Positions 1 through 6,276 of a stretch of 14,673 nucleotides of DNA are shown piece by piece; within the stretch, counting starts at the first letter, position 1, and each line of letters starts with the position of its first letter. Source of the DNA: Desulfobacteraceae bacterium (GTDB lineage Bacteria > Desulfobacterota > Desulfobacteria > Desulfobacterales > Desulfobacteraceae); assembly GCA_003354055.1 (NCBI GenBank), contig PIVQ01000111.1, positions 1-14,673 of the forward strand, in the 5' to 3' direction. The notes under the pieces were generated by a model. The model searched no databases, was not told the origin of the DNA, and saw only the letters and a program-made list of their open reading frames with translations. A program made the position numbers and the translations under genes.

Positions 1-336
1 GCTGCCCTGACCGATGCTGCAAAAGAGACGGAGCTCATGCGCAAGACCTATAATGAGCGCCGAAAATTTGTGGTGAAACGCTTAAAGGAGATGGGGCTGG
101 GGATAACAGTGGAACCCACCGGTGCCTTTTATGTATTTGCCAATGCCAAGCATATTTCCATGGATTCCTATGCCCTGGCATTTGATATTCTGGAAAAGGC
201 CCATATCGGAGTGACACCCGGGATTGATTTCGGTGCCAACGGGGAAGGGTATCTGCGCTTCTCCTATGCTAACTCCATGGATAATTTGAAAATCGGCATG
301 GACCGTATGGAAGGATATTTAAAAGACTATTCATGA
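1..336 (+). CDS. Class I/II PLP aminotransferase, C-terminal fragment
   Basis: The reading frame is open from the first base and ends at TGA 334-336, so only the last 111 codons are present. The fragment has the end of a fold-type I aminotransferase small domain. The stretch GVTPGIDFG followed by GYLRFSYANS matches the aspartate-aminotransferase family, where the Arg of the xLRFSYA motif binds the substrate alpha-carboxylate. The PLP lysine and the substrate-specificity region lie outside the window, so the substrate cannot be told. Likely roles are aspartate or related amino-acid transamination in the cytoplasm. The stop codon overlaps the start of engB (ATGA at 333-336), so the genes are translationally coupled and probably one operon. 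Confidence 0.9.
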   Translation, partial: AALTDAAKETELMRKTYNERRKFVVKRLKEMGLGITVEPTGAFYVFANAKHISMDSYALAFDILEKAHIGVTPGIDFGANGEGYLRFSYANSMDNLKIGMDRMEGYLKDYS

Positions 337-938
337 AGATTCACGGCGTAGAATTTGTTAAAAGTGCGGTAAAGGCGGCTCATTACCCGGAGTATGATTT
401 TCCTGAGGTTGCCTTTGCCGGACGGTCCAATGTAGGCAAGTCTTCTTTGATCAATACCTTGATTCAAAGAAAGGATATGGTCAAGACCAGCTCAAAACCG
501 GGATGTACTCAGCTGATCAATTTTTTTCTGATCAATGAGAATCTGTCCTTTGTGGATTTGCCCGGATACGGGTATGCTAAAGTATCCAAAAAGATTCGGG
601 CCCAGTGGCAACCCATGATAGACCGGTATCTGTCTACCAGAGAGAGTCTTCTGGGTCTGGTCCTGCTCATTGATATCAGGCGGGACCCACAGAAAGAGGA
701 ATTTGAAATGGCCAAGTGGCTGGAGTCCCGTGATATTCCCTATCTGGTGGTGCTGACCAAAGTGGATAAATTGTCCAAAACCAAACAGGCCAAACGGCTG
801 ACCGCCATCTGTTCACAGTTGAACCGGGATAAAGACGGGGTGATCCTCTTTTCCGCCAAAACACGGAAGGGCAGAGAGGTTATCTGGGAAGAGCTTAATA
901 ATTTGATTGACTGGCATGACAAGGGAGAAGATCAATGA
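333..938 (+). CDS. engB: Ribosome biogenesis GTP-binding protein EngB (YsxC/YihA)
   Basis: This is a 201-residue TRAFAC-class GTPase of the size usual for EngB, which helps assemble the large ribosomal subunit. Visible motifs are G1 GRSNVGKS (residues 30-37), the switch I region with Thr59 in KPGCTQ, G3 DLPGYGYA (75-82), G4 TKVDK (142-146) and G5 SAK (174-176). The DLPGYGYA sequence is typical of EngB rather than of Era or Der. The switch I motif reads PGCTQ, where many family members have Arg or Lys before the Thr. This is a minor variation. The ATG overlaps the stop of the aminotransferase gene and its own TGA overlaps the ATG of era, so three genes are coupled in one transcript. Confidence 0.96.
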   Translation: MKIHGVEFVKSAVKAAHYPEYDFPEVAFAGRSNVGKSSLINTLIQRKDMVKTSSKPGCTQLINFFLINENLSFVDLPGYGYAKVSKKIRAQWQPMIDRYLSTRESLLGLVLLIDIRRDPQKEEFEMAKWLESRDIPYLVVLTKVDKLSKTKQAKRLTAICSQLNRDKDGVILFSAKTRKGREVIWEELNNLIDWHDKGEDQ

Positions 939-1822
939 CAAAAAACGAAACCAGATCCGGATTTGTGGGCATCATCGGTGCGCCCAATGCCGGCAAGTCG
1001 ACCCTGCTCAATCAGGTGCTGGGCCAAAAAATTTCAATCACATCCAAGAAACCCCAGACCACCAGGGACAATATCATCGGTATCGTCAACCGACCCGATT
1101 CCCAGGTGATCTTTGTGGATACCCCAGGTATTCACAAAAGCTCCACCCTGCTGAACCAGCGTATCGTGGACCAGGCCATGCAGGCTCTGGAAGATGTCGA
1201 AGTTATCCTGTTTATGGTGGATTCCGTATCTCGGAATTATTCTGCTGAAAAACTGATTTTAAGACGGCTTGAAAGGGAAGTAAAACCTGTGGTTCTGGGG
1301 TTGAATAAGATTGATCTGGCTGACAAGGCTGATGTTTATGCACTGGTGGAAGAATTTACGGCATTGTTTGATTTTAAGGCCATTGTTCCGATTTCAGCAA
1401 AAAAAGACATCCAGGTGGAGAGTCTGCTCCAGGAGTTGGAATCCAACCTGAGTGTCGGTCCCAGGCTTTACCCTGAAGAGACCTTTACGGACGTGTCTGA
1501 AAAATTCATGGTGCGGGAGACAATCAGGGAAAAGGTGTTCCGACTCACCGGAATGGAGATTCCCTATTCCAGTGCCGTGACCGTGGATGCCTTTGAGGTT
1601 GAGAAAAAGCTCATTGTGATCCATGCCAGCATTCATGTGGTGCGTAACTCCCAAAAGGGTATTATCATCGGGAAAAAGGGTAGTATGCTCACGCGGATAG
1701 GCTCCAGTGCACGGAAGGACATTGAAGAGATGCTGGGGTCAAAGGTACTGCTCAAACTCTTTGTCAAGGTGACCAAAGACTGGATCTCCAATGAACGGCA
1801 TTTGAGTGAATTCGGATATTAG
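935..1822 (+). CDS. era: GTPase Era
   Basis: This is a 295-residue GTPase with a C-terminal KH domain, the standard Era architecture. Era binds the 3' end of 16S rRNA and acts in maturation of the small ribosomal subunit. The G domain shows G1 GAPNAGKS (15-22), the effector region KPQTTRD (39-45), G3 DTPGIH (62-67), G4 NKID (124-127) and G5 SAK (154-156). The KH domain (about 200-285) has the RNA-binding loop IIIGKKGSMLTRIG (243-256). The start has a good ribosome-binding site (GGGAG about 8 bases upstream) and overlaps the engB stop as ATGA. Pairing of two ribosome-assembly GTPases suggests coordinated expression. The reading frame is intact. Confidence 0.97.
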   Translation: MTKNETRSGFVGIIGAPNAGKSTLLNQVLGQKISITSKKPQTTRDNIIGIVNRPDSQVIFVDTPGIHKSSTLLNQRIVDQAMQALEDVEVILFMVDSVSRNYSAEKLILRRLEREVKPVVLGLNKIDLADKADVYALVEEFTALFDFKAIVPISAKKDIQVESLLQELESNLSVGPRLYPEETFTDVSEKFMVRETIREKVFRLTGMEIPYSSAVTVDAFEVEKKLIVIHASIHVVRNSQKGIIIGKKGSMLTRIGSSARKDIEEMLGSKVLLKLFVKVTKDWISNERHLSEFGY

Positions 1823-1825
1823 GCC

Positions 1826-2119
1826 GTGGACCCTTATTATACTTTTATCGATGACGTGACGCTGAAGAAAGAAAGGGCTCGTGCCAGGCAGATCCGGGCC
1901 AGCCAGTGGTGGAAGCGGAAACGCTCATCCGGCATCTGTCATTATTGCCAAGAGACATTTCCCCCAAAAGAGTTGACCATGGATCATGTCATTCCAATCG
2001 CCCGGGGCGGTCGGTCGGAAAAATTCAATCTGGTACCCTGTTGTAAGGCGTGCAATACCCAAAAAAAGCAGATGTTGCCGGCTGAGTGGGAGACTTATAT
2101 GGAGGGGTTGAAGAAATAG
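1826..2119 (+). CDS. Small HNH endonuclease family protein
   Basis: This 97-residue protein starts at GTG 1826, three bases after the era stop. It has the layout of a small HNH/McrA-like nuclease: a basic N-terminal helix (to about residue 35), zinc-binding Cys38 and Cys41 (CHYC), DHVIPIARGG (53-62) with the catalytic His54, Asn68, and a second zinc pair Cys73 and Cys76 followed by Asn77 (CCKACN). Stand-alone proteins of this type are common beside housekeeping genes and their substrates are mostly unknown. The position right behind era suggests co-transcription, not a mobile-element origin. No methylase or toxin/antitoxin partner is adjacent. The ribosome-binding site is weak, so translation may depend on ribosomes finishing era. 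Confidence 0.85.
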   Translation: MDPYYTFIDDVTLKKERARARQIRASQWWKRKRSSGICHYCQETFPPKELTMDHVIPIARGGRSEKFNLVPCCKACNTQKKQMLPAEWETYMEGLKK

Positions 2120-2123
2120 ACAA

Positions 2124-2166
2124 AATCCGGCAGTGTAGTAAATTTTACTATCTACACTGCCGGATT
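2124..2166. terminator. Strong stem-loop between convergent genes, probable bidirectional terminator
   Basis: A perfect 15-base inverted repeat (2124-2138 pairs with 2152-2166, AATCCGGCAGTG... against CACTGCCGGATT) encloses a short AT-rich stretch. Inside it TAGTAAA (2136-2142) can alternatively pair with TTTACTA (2144-2150). It lies 5 bases after the HNH gene stop and about 35 bases from the stop of the facing minus-strand gene. Neither side has a long T run, so classical rho-independent release is not certain, but position and stability favour a terminator. Confidence 0.75.
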
Positions 2167-2200
2167 AAAATTGCTACGCATTTCTATGCAATAGAATTAT

Positions 2201-3046
2201 CTATTTTTTACTGCAGAGTCTGTGGATGGTCTGTGCATGCCATTCACCGCGGCCGGAGAATGTGGGCTGACCAAGATCAACCAGGCGTTTGGCAACCTGG
2301 TCATAGGTGGCGCCTTCTTTGCGCATGCTATCGATAATGTCCATGACCACGTCCCGGGGGAGAAGTTCTGCATTACCCTTGGTCTGAGTCTTGGGCTGAG
2401 CCTGAGTCTTGGGCTGAGCCTTAGGCTGGGCGCTGACCACTTTTCTCCGTTTTCTCAAGACCGGTTTGGCAGGGGCGGCGGGTGCGGCAGGTGCCGGTGC
2501 TGCTTCCTGCATTTTTTCTTCTTCAAGTTCCGCCTTAAGCAGTTCTTCAACAGTGCCGCCAGTGCCTTCAGTCGTCTCTATGGCGCCAAAATCCTCTTCA
2601 GGTTCCTGAGAAGATACATAATGGTTCTCAAATGCCGGCGGGGTAGTCATATTCGGACCGATATTCAGGTGTCCCAAAACCATTTCAATGGCATCAGCCT
2701 GACGCTGAAGCAGGTCAGCCTGTCTTTCCTGAACAGTGATCATATACTCCTGGTTTTTGACCATGGTCTCAACTTGATTGGTCAGATTGTCCATCACATC
2801 TGCCAGCAGGGTCATCTGATCATCAGCCGGAATCTGGTTGGGTGCCTGCTGAGGGGGGAGCCCGGGAGTGGGTTGCCGTTTCATCTGCGGATTTCTGGAG
2901 TTCTGATATCCGCCGCCGCTGCCGCCATATGAATGAAATCTTGGGCCACTGTTATGGTGGTAGGAATTGTCAAAGTTTTTGCGTGTTTTCGGTGTACGCG
3001 GTTTTTCAGCCTGGCCGTTGCGAAGGCTCTGTAAAAAATCGTTCAT
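2201..3046 (-). CDS. Low-complexity protein with coiled-coil segment and resolvase-like C-terminal HTH tail
   Basis: This 281-residue protein is not a recognised named family. The N-terminal part (1-75) is Gly/Ser/Asn/Arg-rich and probably disordered. Residues about 78-125 (MTLLADVMDNLTNQ... with repeated Gln and Leu) look like an amphipathic or coiled-coil segment. Residues 150-225 are Ala/Pro/Glu-rich, then Lys/Arg-rich (RKRRK), then a Gln/Pro/Lys/Thr repeat. The last 45 residues (ATYDQVAKRLVDLGQPTF, then SGRGEWHAQTIHRLC) resemble the helix-turn-helix end of serine recombinases, but no catalytic recombinase domain is present. A DNA-binding or nucleoid-related role is an inference. The start is well supported by AAGGAGGAAGC upstream of ATG 3046. 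A promoter candidate lies at 3190-3218 on the same strand. Confidence 0.8.
   Translation of the reverse strand: MNDFLQSLRNGQAEKPRTPKTRKNFDNSYHHNSGPRFHSYGGSGGGYQNSRNPQMKRQPTPGLPPQQAPNQIPADDQMTLLADVMDNLTNQVETMVKNQEYMITVQERQADLLQRQADAIEMVLGHLNIGPNMTTPPAFENHYVSSQEPEEDFGAIETTEGTGGTVEELLKAELEEEKMQEAAPAPAAPAAPAKPVLRKRRKVVSAQPKAQPKTQAQPKTQTKGNAELLPRDVVMDIIDSMRKEGATYDQVAKRLVDLGQPTFSGRGEWHAQTIHRLCSKK
2386..2421. repeat. 18-bp tandem repeat, two perfect copies plus a degenerate third
   Basis: The unit gagtcttgggctgagcct occurs at 2386-2403 and 2404-2421, with a decayed continuation to about 2435. The repeat lies in frame inside the minus-strand 2201-3046 gene and encodes its Gln-Pro-Lys-Thr-Gln-Ala stretch, so copy-number change would only lengthen or shorten the linker in front of the C-terminal helix-turn-helix tail. 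Confidence 0.85.
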
Positions 3047-3189
3047 TTGTTTTGCTTCCTCCTTCGGAATATAAACCCCTGCCGCACGAAAAATTTATCG
3101 AATAAACAGTATTTCAAATTTCAACCGTCCTGGGTCAGATGCGAGCAATTCAAGGATTTTATAGTAACATTCTAATATAATGCAGCGTA

Positions 3190-3218
3190 TTTATCTATTG
3201 TTTTGGTTCAGATGTCAA
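3190..3218 (-). promoter_or_regulatory. Candidate sigma-70 promoter for the 2201-3046 gene
   Basis: Read on the minus strand, a perfect TTGACA (3218-3213) is followed after 17 bases by GATAAA (3195-3190). It would give a 5' leader of roughly 135 bases before ATG 3046. No other part of the leader shows an obvious structured element. Confidence 0.45.
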
Positions 3219-3240
3219 GTGTTTTTTGCGATCCTTACAG

Positions 3241-3270
3241 CCGGCGATAAATCAACATTGCTTTCGCCGG
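3241..3270. repeat. 7-bp inverted repeat between divergent promoters
   Basis: CCGGCGA (3241-3247) and TCGCCGG (3264-3270) are perfectly complementary and 16 bases apart. The repeat lies between the two opposed promoter candidates (3190-3218 minus, 3293-3321 plus). It could be an operator shared by the divergent genes. A terminator is unlikely because there is no T run and no gene ends here. The rest of 3047-3292 contains no coding sequence that I can support. Confidence 0.4.
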
Positions 3271-3292
3271 AATCCTGCGACAGATGCTTATA

Positions 3293-3321
3293 TTGAATAC
3301 TTTCAAAGCCTATGATATCAT
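3293..3321 (+). promoter_or_regulatory. Candidate sigma-70 promoter for queF
   Basis: TTGAAT (3293-3298) and TATCAT (3316-3321) are separated by 17 bases. Transcription would begin near 3328-3330, just in front of the structured leader at 3336-3381. Confidence 0.45.
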
Positions 3322-3335
3322 AGATGAATAAAAAA

Positions 3336-3381
3336 AGCCAGTCCCCTGGAATGCCCGTGGTCAAAGGCGATTCCGGTGGCT
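3336..3381 (+). promoter_or_regulatory. Structured 5' leader upstream of queF
   Basis: AGCCA (3336-3340) can pair with TGGCT (3377-3381), and GGAATGCC (3348-3355) can pair with GGC-ATTCC (3366-3374, one bulged G), with CC 3345-3346 also able to pair with GG 3375-3376. The result is one long interrupted hairpin with a 10-base loop (cgtggtcaaa), directly downstream of the promoter candidate. queF leaders often carry preQ1 riboswitches, but the preQ1-I signature is not visible, so the function is open. The alternative GTG start at 3376 would be buried in this stem. Confidence 0.35.
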
Positions 3382-3423
3382 GAGTTCCAAGCTAATAAAA
3401 ATGATGTAAAGGATAAAAAAATA

Positions 3424-3825
3424 ATGGAAAATAAACATTATGATACCCCGTTTTCAGTTGACAGTCCGGATGTAATCAAACGTGATCTGCTCGAGCCCAT
3501 TGAATACGCATATAAATCAAAAAGGAGCATTGATATACGGATCACCCAGCCGGAATATACCTCGGTCTGCCCCATGACCGGACTGCCGGATAACGGCACC
3601 ATCATCATTGACTACCGTCCGGATGCCCACCTCATCGAATTGAAATCCTTGAAATTTTATCTCATGCAGTACCGCAATGTGGGGATGTTTTACGAGCATG
3701 TGATCAACAAAATTTTGGATGACCTGGTTGAGGTGTTAAAGCCTTTAAGCATGAAGGTGACCGGTGAATTTACGCCCAGGGGCGGGGTCTCTTCCAGCGG
3801 CACTGCCGAGTATATCAAGGAGTAA
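3424..3825 (+). CDS. queF: NADPH-dependent preQ0 (7-cyano-7-deazaguanine) reductase QueF
   Basis: QueF reduces the nitrile of preQ0 to the amine preQ1 with NADPH, a step in queuosine tRNA modification. From ATG 3424 the protein has 133 residues, the unimodular (Bacillus-type) QueF size. The nucleophile is Cys49 in TSVCPMTG, with general acid Asp56 shortly after. The QueF family motif ELKSLKFYL is at 72-80, and Glu91-His92 lies in the following helix. I chose ATG 3424 because AAAGGA stands about 10 bases upstream and because the frame-compatible GTG at 3376 adds a Lys/Asp-rich tail unlike the family and sits inside a leader hairpin. The 3' end overlaps the dus gene on the other strand by 11 bases. 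Confidence 0.94.
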   Translation: MENKHYDTPFSVDSPDVIKRDLLEPIEYAYKSKRSIDIRITQPEYTSVCPMTGLPDNGTIIIDYRPDAHLIELKSLKFYLMQYRNVGMFYEHVINKILDDLVEVLKPLSMKVTGEFTPRGGVSSSGTAEYIKE

Positions 3826-4789
3826 GAGACAGCTCCTTCTCATAGGTCCGGATCAGTTCAAGGGTCTGGGCCTGGCTTTCCAGGCAGGATAGGTCCCGCC
3901 TGAATGCAGATGCCCGTGGCAAGCCTTTAACAAACCAGGACAGTCTGCCCCGCAGCATTTTGCAGGCAGACTGCTCTCCAAAATACTCAACATAAAGCTG
4001 GGTCAGCCGTTCCATTTTTCTAAAGATTTCGCCGGGACTCGGCGTGGTGTAGCTTCCCTTGTCCCAAAACTCTTCAATCTGGGCCAGAATAAACGGATTG
4101 GCCATGGCTGCACGGCCTACCATTACGGCATCACATCCGGTGATGTCCATCATTCTTACGGCATCCTCAGGTGAATTGATGTCTCCGTTACCGATAACCG
4201 GAATATCAATTCCATTTTTTAGGCGTTTGATCTGATCCCAGTCCGCCGATCCCCTGAAGCCCTGGGAGGCGGTTCTGGGGTGCATGGCAATGGCGTCGAC
4301 CCCTATCTCCTGGGCCATTTCTGCGATAACCATCGCCTGGTCACCCGAACGGTCCCAGCCTGTACGGATTTTAATGGTAAAGGGAAGGGTGGTGGCCTTT
4401 CGTACCGCCTGTAAAATTTCCCTGGTAAGCCCGGGTTCCTTCATCAAGGCGACTCCTGCCCCCTGCTTAACAACTTTTTTTACACTGCAGCCGAAATTAA
4501 TATCAAGGATATCCGCCGTACCCATGTCATCTACAAATGCAGCAGCCCTTGCCATGGCGTCAGGATCCGAACCGAATATCTGGGCGGACAGCGGCCGTTC
4601 CGCAGGCTGGGATTCGAGCAGGGTCAGGGTCTTTTCCGAGTTATAAAATAATCCTTTTGCACTGACCATCTCCGAGCAAACAACCGCACAGCCGCATTCC
4701 TTGACCAATTGTCTGAAGGGCAGGTTTGTAATACCGGCCAGGGGGGCCAGAAAGGTGATGCCCTGAATTCTTAAGTTCTTTATTTTCAT
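3815..4789 (-). CDS. tRNA-dihydrouridine synthase (Dus family, DusB-like)
   Basis: This is a 324-residue FMN-dependent TIM-barrel enzyme that reduces uridines in the tRNA D-loop. Family motifs in order are LAPLAGITNLPFR (14-26), SAQIFGSDP (68-76), DINFGCSVKKV (96-106) with the catalytic Cys101, the FMN-contacting Lys140 in TIKIRTGWD, HPRTASQGF (170-178), and the phosphate-binding GNGDI (200-204) and MVGRAAMANP (223-232). The active-site loop reads GCS where most Dus proteins have GCP. Length and overall pattern fit the DusB/Dus1 branch, but the exact uridine position cannot be assigned. Its ATG overlaps the DUF1848 gene stop (ATGA, 4786-4789), so the two genes are coupled. Confidence 0.92.
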   Translation of the reverse strand: MKIKNLRIQGITFLAPLAGITNLPFRQLVKECGCAVVCSEMVSAKGLFYNSEKTLTLLESQPAERPLSAQIFGSDPDAMARAAAFVDDMGTADILDINFGCSVKKVVKQGAGVALMKEPGLTREILQAVRKATTLPFTIKIRTGWDRSGDQAMVIAEMAQEIGVDAIAMHPRTASQGFRGSADWDQIKRLKNGIDIPVIGNGDINSPEDAVRMMDITGCDAVMVGRAAMANPFILAQIEEFWDKGSYTTPSPGEIFRKMERLTQLYVEYFGEQSACKMLRGRLSWFVKGLPRASAFRRDLSCLESQAQTLELIRTYEKELSLTP

Positions 4790-5742
4790 TGAAGTCTACC
4801 TTTTTTGGTGTCCATCCCTGTCCTTGCGTAACAAAACAGACAATTGTGAAAACAGGGATGATGCTGGTAAGAACCAATGTCAATGGCCTTGGTGCATTGA
4901 CATCCCTTCCCGCGTCTCTGTCCGTAGTCCTTGGCGGTTTCAGGGGCGCCTCCTAATAGTTGTTTATACAGCCTGCCGTCGATGCAGGCATTGGGGCTTA
5001 CATTTTCGATATTCTCCAGTGTCTCAAATAGTTGTTTTTCACAGCAGAGGAACAGTGCCATGCTTTTCTTTGCCAAACTTCCCGCCATTTTTTTTATAAC
5101 TTTTTTTCGGGCGGCCAATCCCGGGTCCCTGAATTTAATTGTTCCTGGCGGGAAAAGCCGGCGAATTCGCTGGTCCACCTTTTTATAGGGATCGTAAAAG
5201 CTTGTTACACAACGCTGAATACCCATATCGGACAGAGCAGTTAAAATGAATTCAAAACTGTCCAGGTTTGTCCGGGAAACCCCGTCTTGTTCATAAAAAC
5301 AGATGGGGTCAAACCGCCAGGCTATCTGTGCCGGGTTTATCACCTCGCAAAGCCGTGCCACCTGGCCCAGTCGGGTGGCAAGATTCGGAATCCCCGGTTC
5401 AAGCATGGGCGCCTCAGAGTTAATGGTAAAGTTTAAAAACAGGTTGAACCCCTGATCTGTCAGGATGCGGTGGGCATCCAGATCAAGGAAGGGGTCCAGG
5501 TTTTTTGACCAAAACACAATAGTGTGAATGGTCTCGGGCGAGACGTCTACTCTGCGGGTCTGGCGGTTAAAGGGATTTGTTACCGTAAAATATCCTTTGG
5601 TGATGCCATCCAGAAACCAGGGGGTGTACCACCCGGGGATGTCGGTCCGTCTGGATGCGGACAGGACTTTTGCGGGCCCCTCCGCCGGTTTAACCTGTGG
5701 TGTATTCGCCGCCGGTTTCTTAATCGCCGGTTTTTTAACCAA
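4786..5742 (-). CDS. DUF1848 family protein with C-terminal cysteine cluster
   Basis: The protein matches DUF1848: VLSASRRTDIPGWYTPWF near the N-terminus, VTNPFNRQ, IHTIVFWSKN, a central AWRFDPICFYE region, and a C-terminal GCQCTKAIDIGSY followed by CFHNCLFCYA. The Cys pattern CxC ... Cx3CxxCYA suggests a bound metal or Fe-S cluster, but I know of no characterised reaction for the family. The frame is open back to 5907, well inside the upstream gene. The residues ahead of VLSASRR are Lys/Pro-rich and not family-like, so I place the start at TTG 5742, which overlaps the upstream stop by 8 bases. TTG 5784, ATG 5811 and ATG 5841 remain possible. ATGA coupling to dus suggests a functional link with RNA modification, as inference only. 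Confidence 0.82.
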   Translation of the reverse strand: MVKKPAIKKPAANTPQVKPAEGPAKVLSASRRTDIPGWYTPWFLDGITKGYFTVTNPFNRQTRRVDVSPETIHTIVFWSKNLDPFLDLDAHRILTDQGFNLFLNFTINSEAPMLEPGIPNLATRLGQVARLCEVINPAQIAWRFDPICFYEQDGVSRTNLDSFEFILTALSDMGIQRCVTSFYDPYKKVDQRIRRLFPPGTIKFRDPGLAARKKVIKKMAGSLAKKSMALFLCCEKQLFETLENIENVSPNACIDGRLYKQLLGGAPETAKDYGQRRGKGCQCTKAIDIGSYQHHPCFHNCLFCYARTGMDTKKGRLQ

Positions 5743-6148
5743 TATCCGGATCCGGGTCTTTCTTATTGTTTTTAAGGGAGGCAAAAGAGATGATTTTCCC
5801 CTTTTGTTCATCAGGCGTCTCGCCGGGTGTATCTTCAGCATCGGATAATTCCCCGTCCGCCGGAGCGTTATCCCTGGACGGCAGCGTCTCAACTTTGGCA
5901 GTCCCAAGTTCGTCGCCCGGACACTCTACCACATCCAGTCTCATCTTCTTTCCGTTCATGAAAAAGTCTTCCCCGTTGATATATGCGTCTTTCAATATCC
6001 AGGTAACCACCTGGAGGGGGATCTGAAGCATGAGCAATTTAATCTGGTACCAGTCTTTCTTATGGTCCGGCAATATGCTTTCCACCCGTGCAAAAGAGAC
6101 CGGGGAATCTTCTAAATGTATCAAAATTATATCGTTGATTGTGGCCAT
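5735..6148 (-). CDS. Conserved-looking hypothetical protein, acidic C-terminal tail
   Basis: This is a 137-residue protein I cannot assign to a family. The first 80 residues look globular: ATINDIILIHLEDSPVSFAR, then a strand-rich region (WYQIKLLMLQIPLQVVTWIL) and FFMNGKKMRLDVVE. The last 50 residues are acidic and low in complexity (ADGELSDAEDTPGETPDEQ). The start is ATG 6148 with GAGGAG directly upstream. The frame could extend to TTG 6181, but that codon has no good ribosome-binding site. The 3' end overlaps the DUF1848 coding frame, so the gene is probably first in a three-gene operon with DUF1848 and dus. No signal peptide or membrane segment is visible. Confidence 0.72.
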   Translation of the reverse strand: MATINDIILIHLEDSPVSFARVESILPDHKKDWYQIKLLMLQIPLQVVTWILKDAYINGEDFFMNGKKMRLDVVECPGDELGTAKVETLPSRDNAPADGELSDAEDTPGETPDEQKGKIISFASLKNNKKDPDPDIG

Positions 6149-6250
6149 GGGCTCCTCAATTTGCTTAATTTTTCTTGTCAACCTGCAAGATATACCATAC
6201 TCTTGAAATTATCTAAAGATGACAAAAGAAGTAAGTCTGGCAGTTCGGTT

Positions 6251-6272
6251 AAGATTCCAAACAAGATTCCAA
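6251..6272. repeat. Direct repeat AAGATTCCAA x2 upstream of the MFS gene
   Basis: AAGATTCCAA occurs at 6251-6260 and 6263-6272, a 12-base period that places both copies on nearly the same face of the helix. It ends immediately before the GGGGG ribosome-binding stretch of the MFS gene. It may be a pair of regulator half-sites or a chance duplication. Confidence 0.4.
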
Positions 6273-6276
6273 GGGG

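Noticed and set aside
907..1248. 113-codon plus-strand open frame across the engB-era junction
   Set aside because: It is an out-of-frame reading of era, whose own frame carries all GTPase motifs. There is no sign of a frameshift.
2386..2435. Short repeats as a CRISPR array
   Set aside because: The 18-bp units are directly adjacent without spacers and lie in frame inside a coding sequence.
2222..2932. 236-codon plus-strand open frame
   Set aside because: It lies antisense to the 2201-3046 gene, which has a strong ribosome-binding site. Its composition (Leu/Ser/Phe/Arg repeats) is what the reverse complement of a Gln/Ala/Pro-rich gene produces.
3376..3423. GTG 3376 as the queF start, adding 16 residues
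   Set aside because: The extra residues (AEFQANKNDVKDKK) are unlike QueF N-termini and the codon is inside a stable leader hairpin. ATG 3424 has its own ribosome-binding site.
3300..3423. preQ1-I riboswitch before queF
   Set aside because: The short C-rich loop and the A-rich tail pairing of preQ1-I are not present. Only a generic interrupted hairpin is seen.
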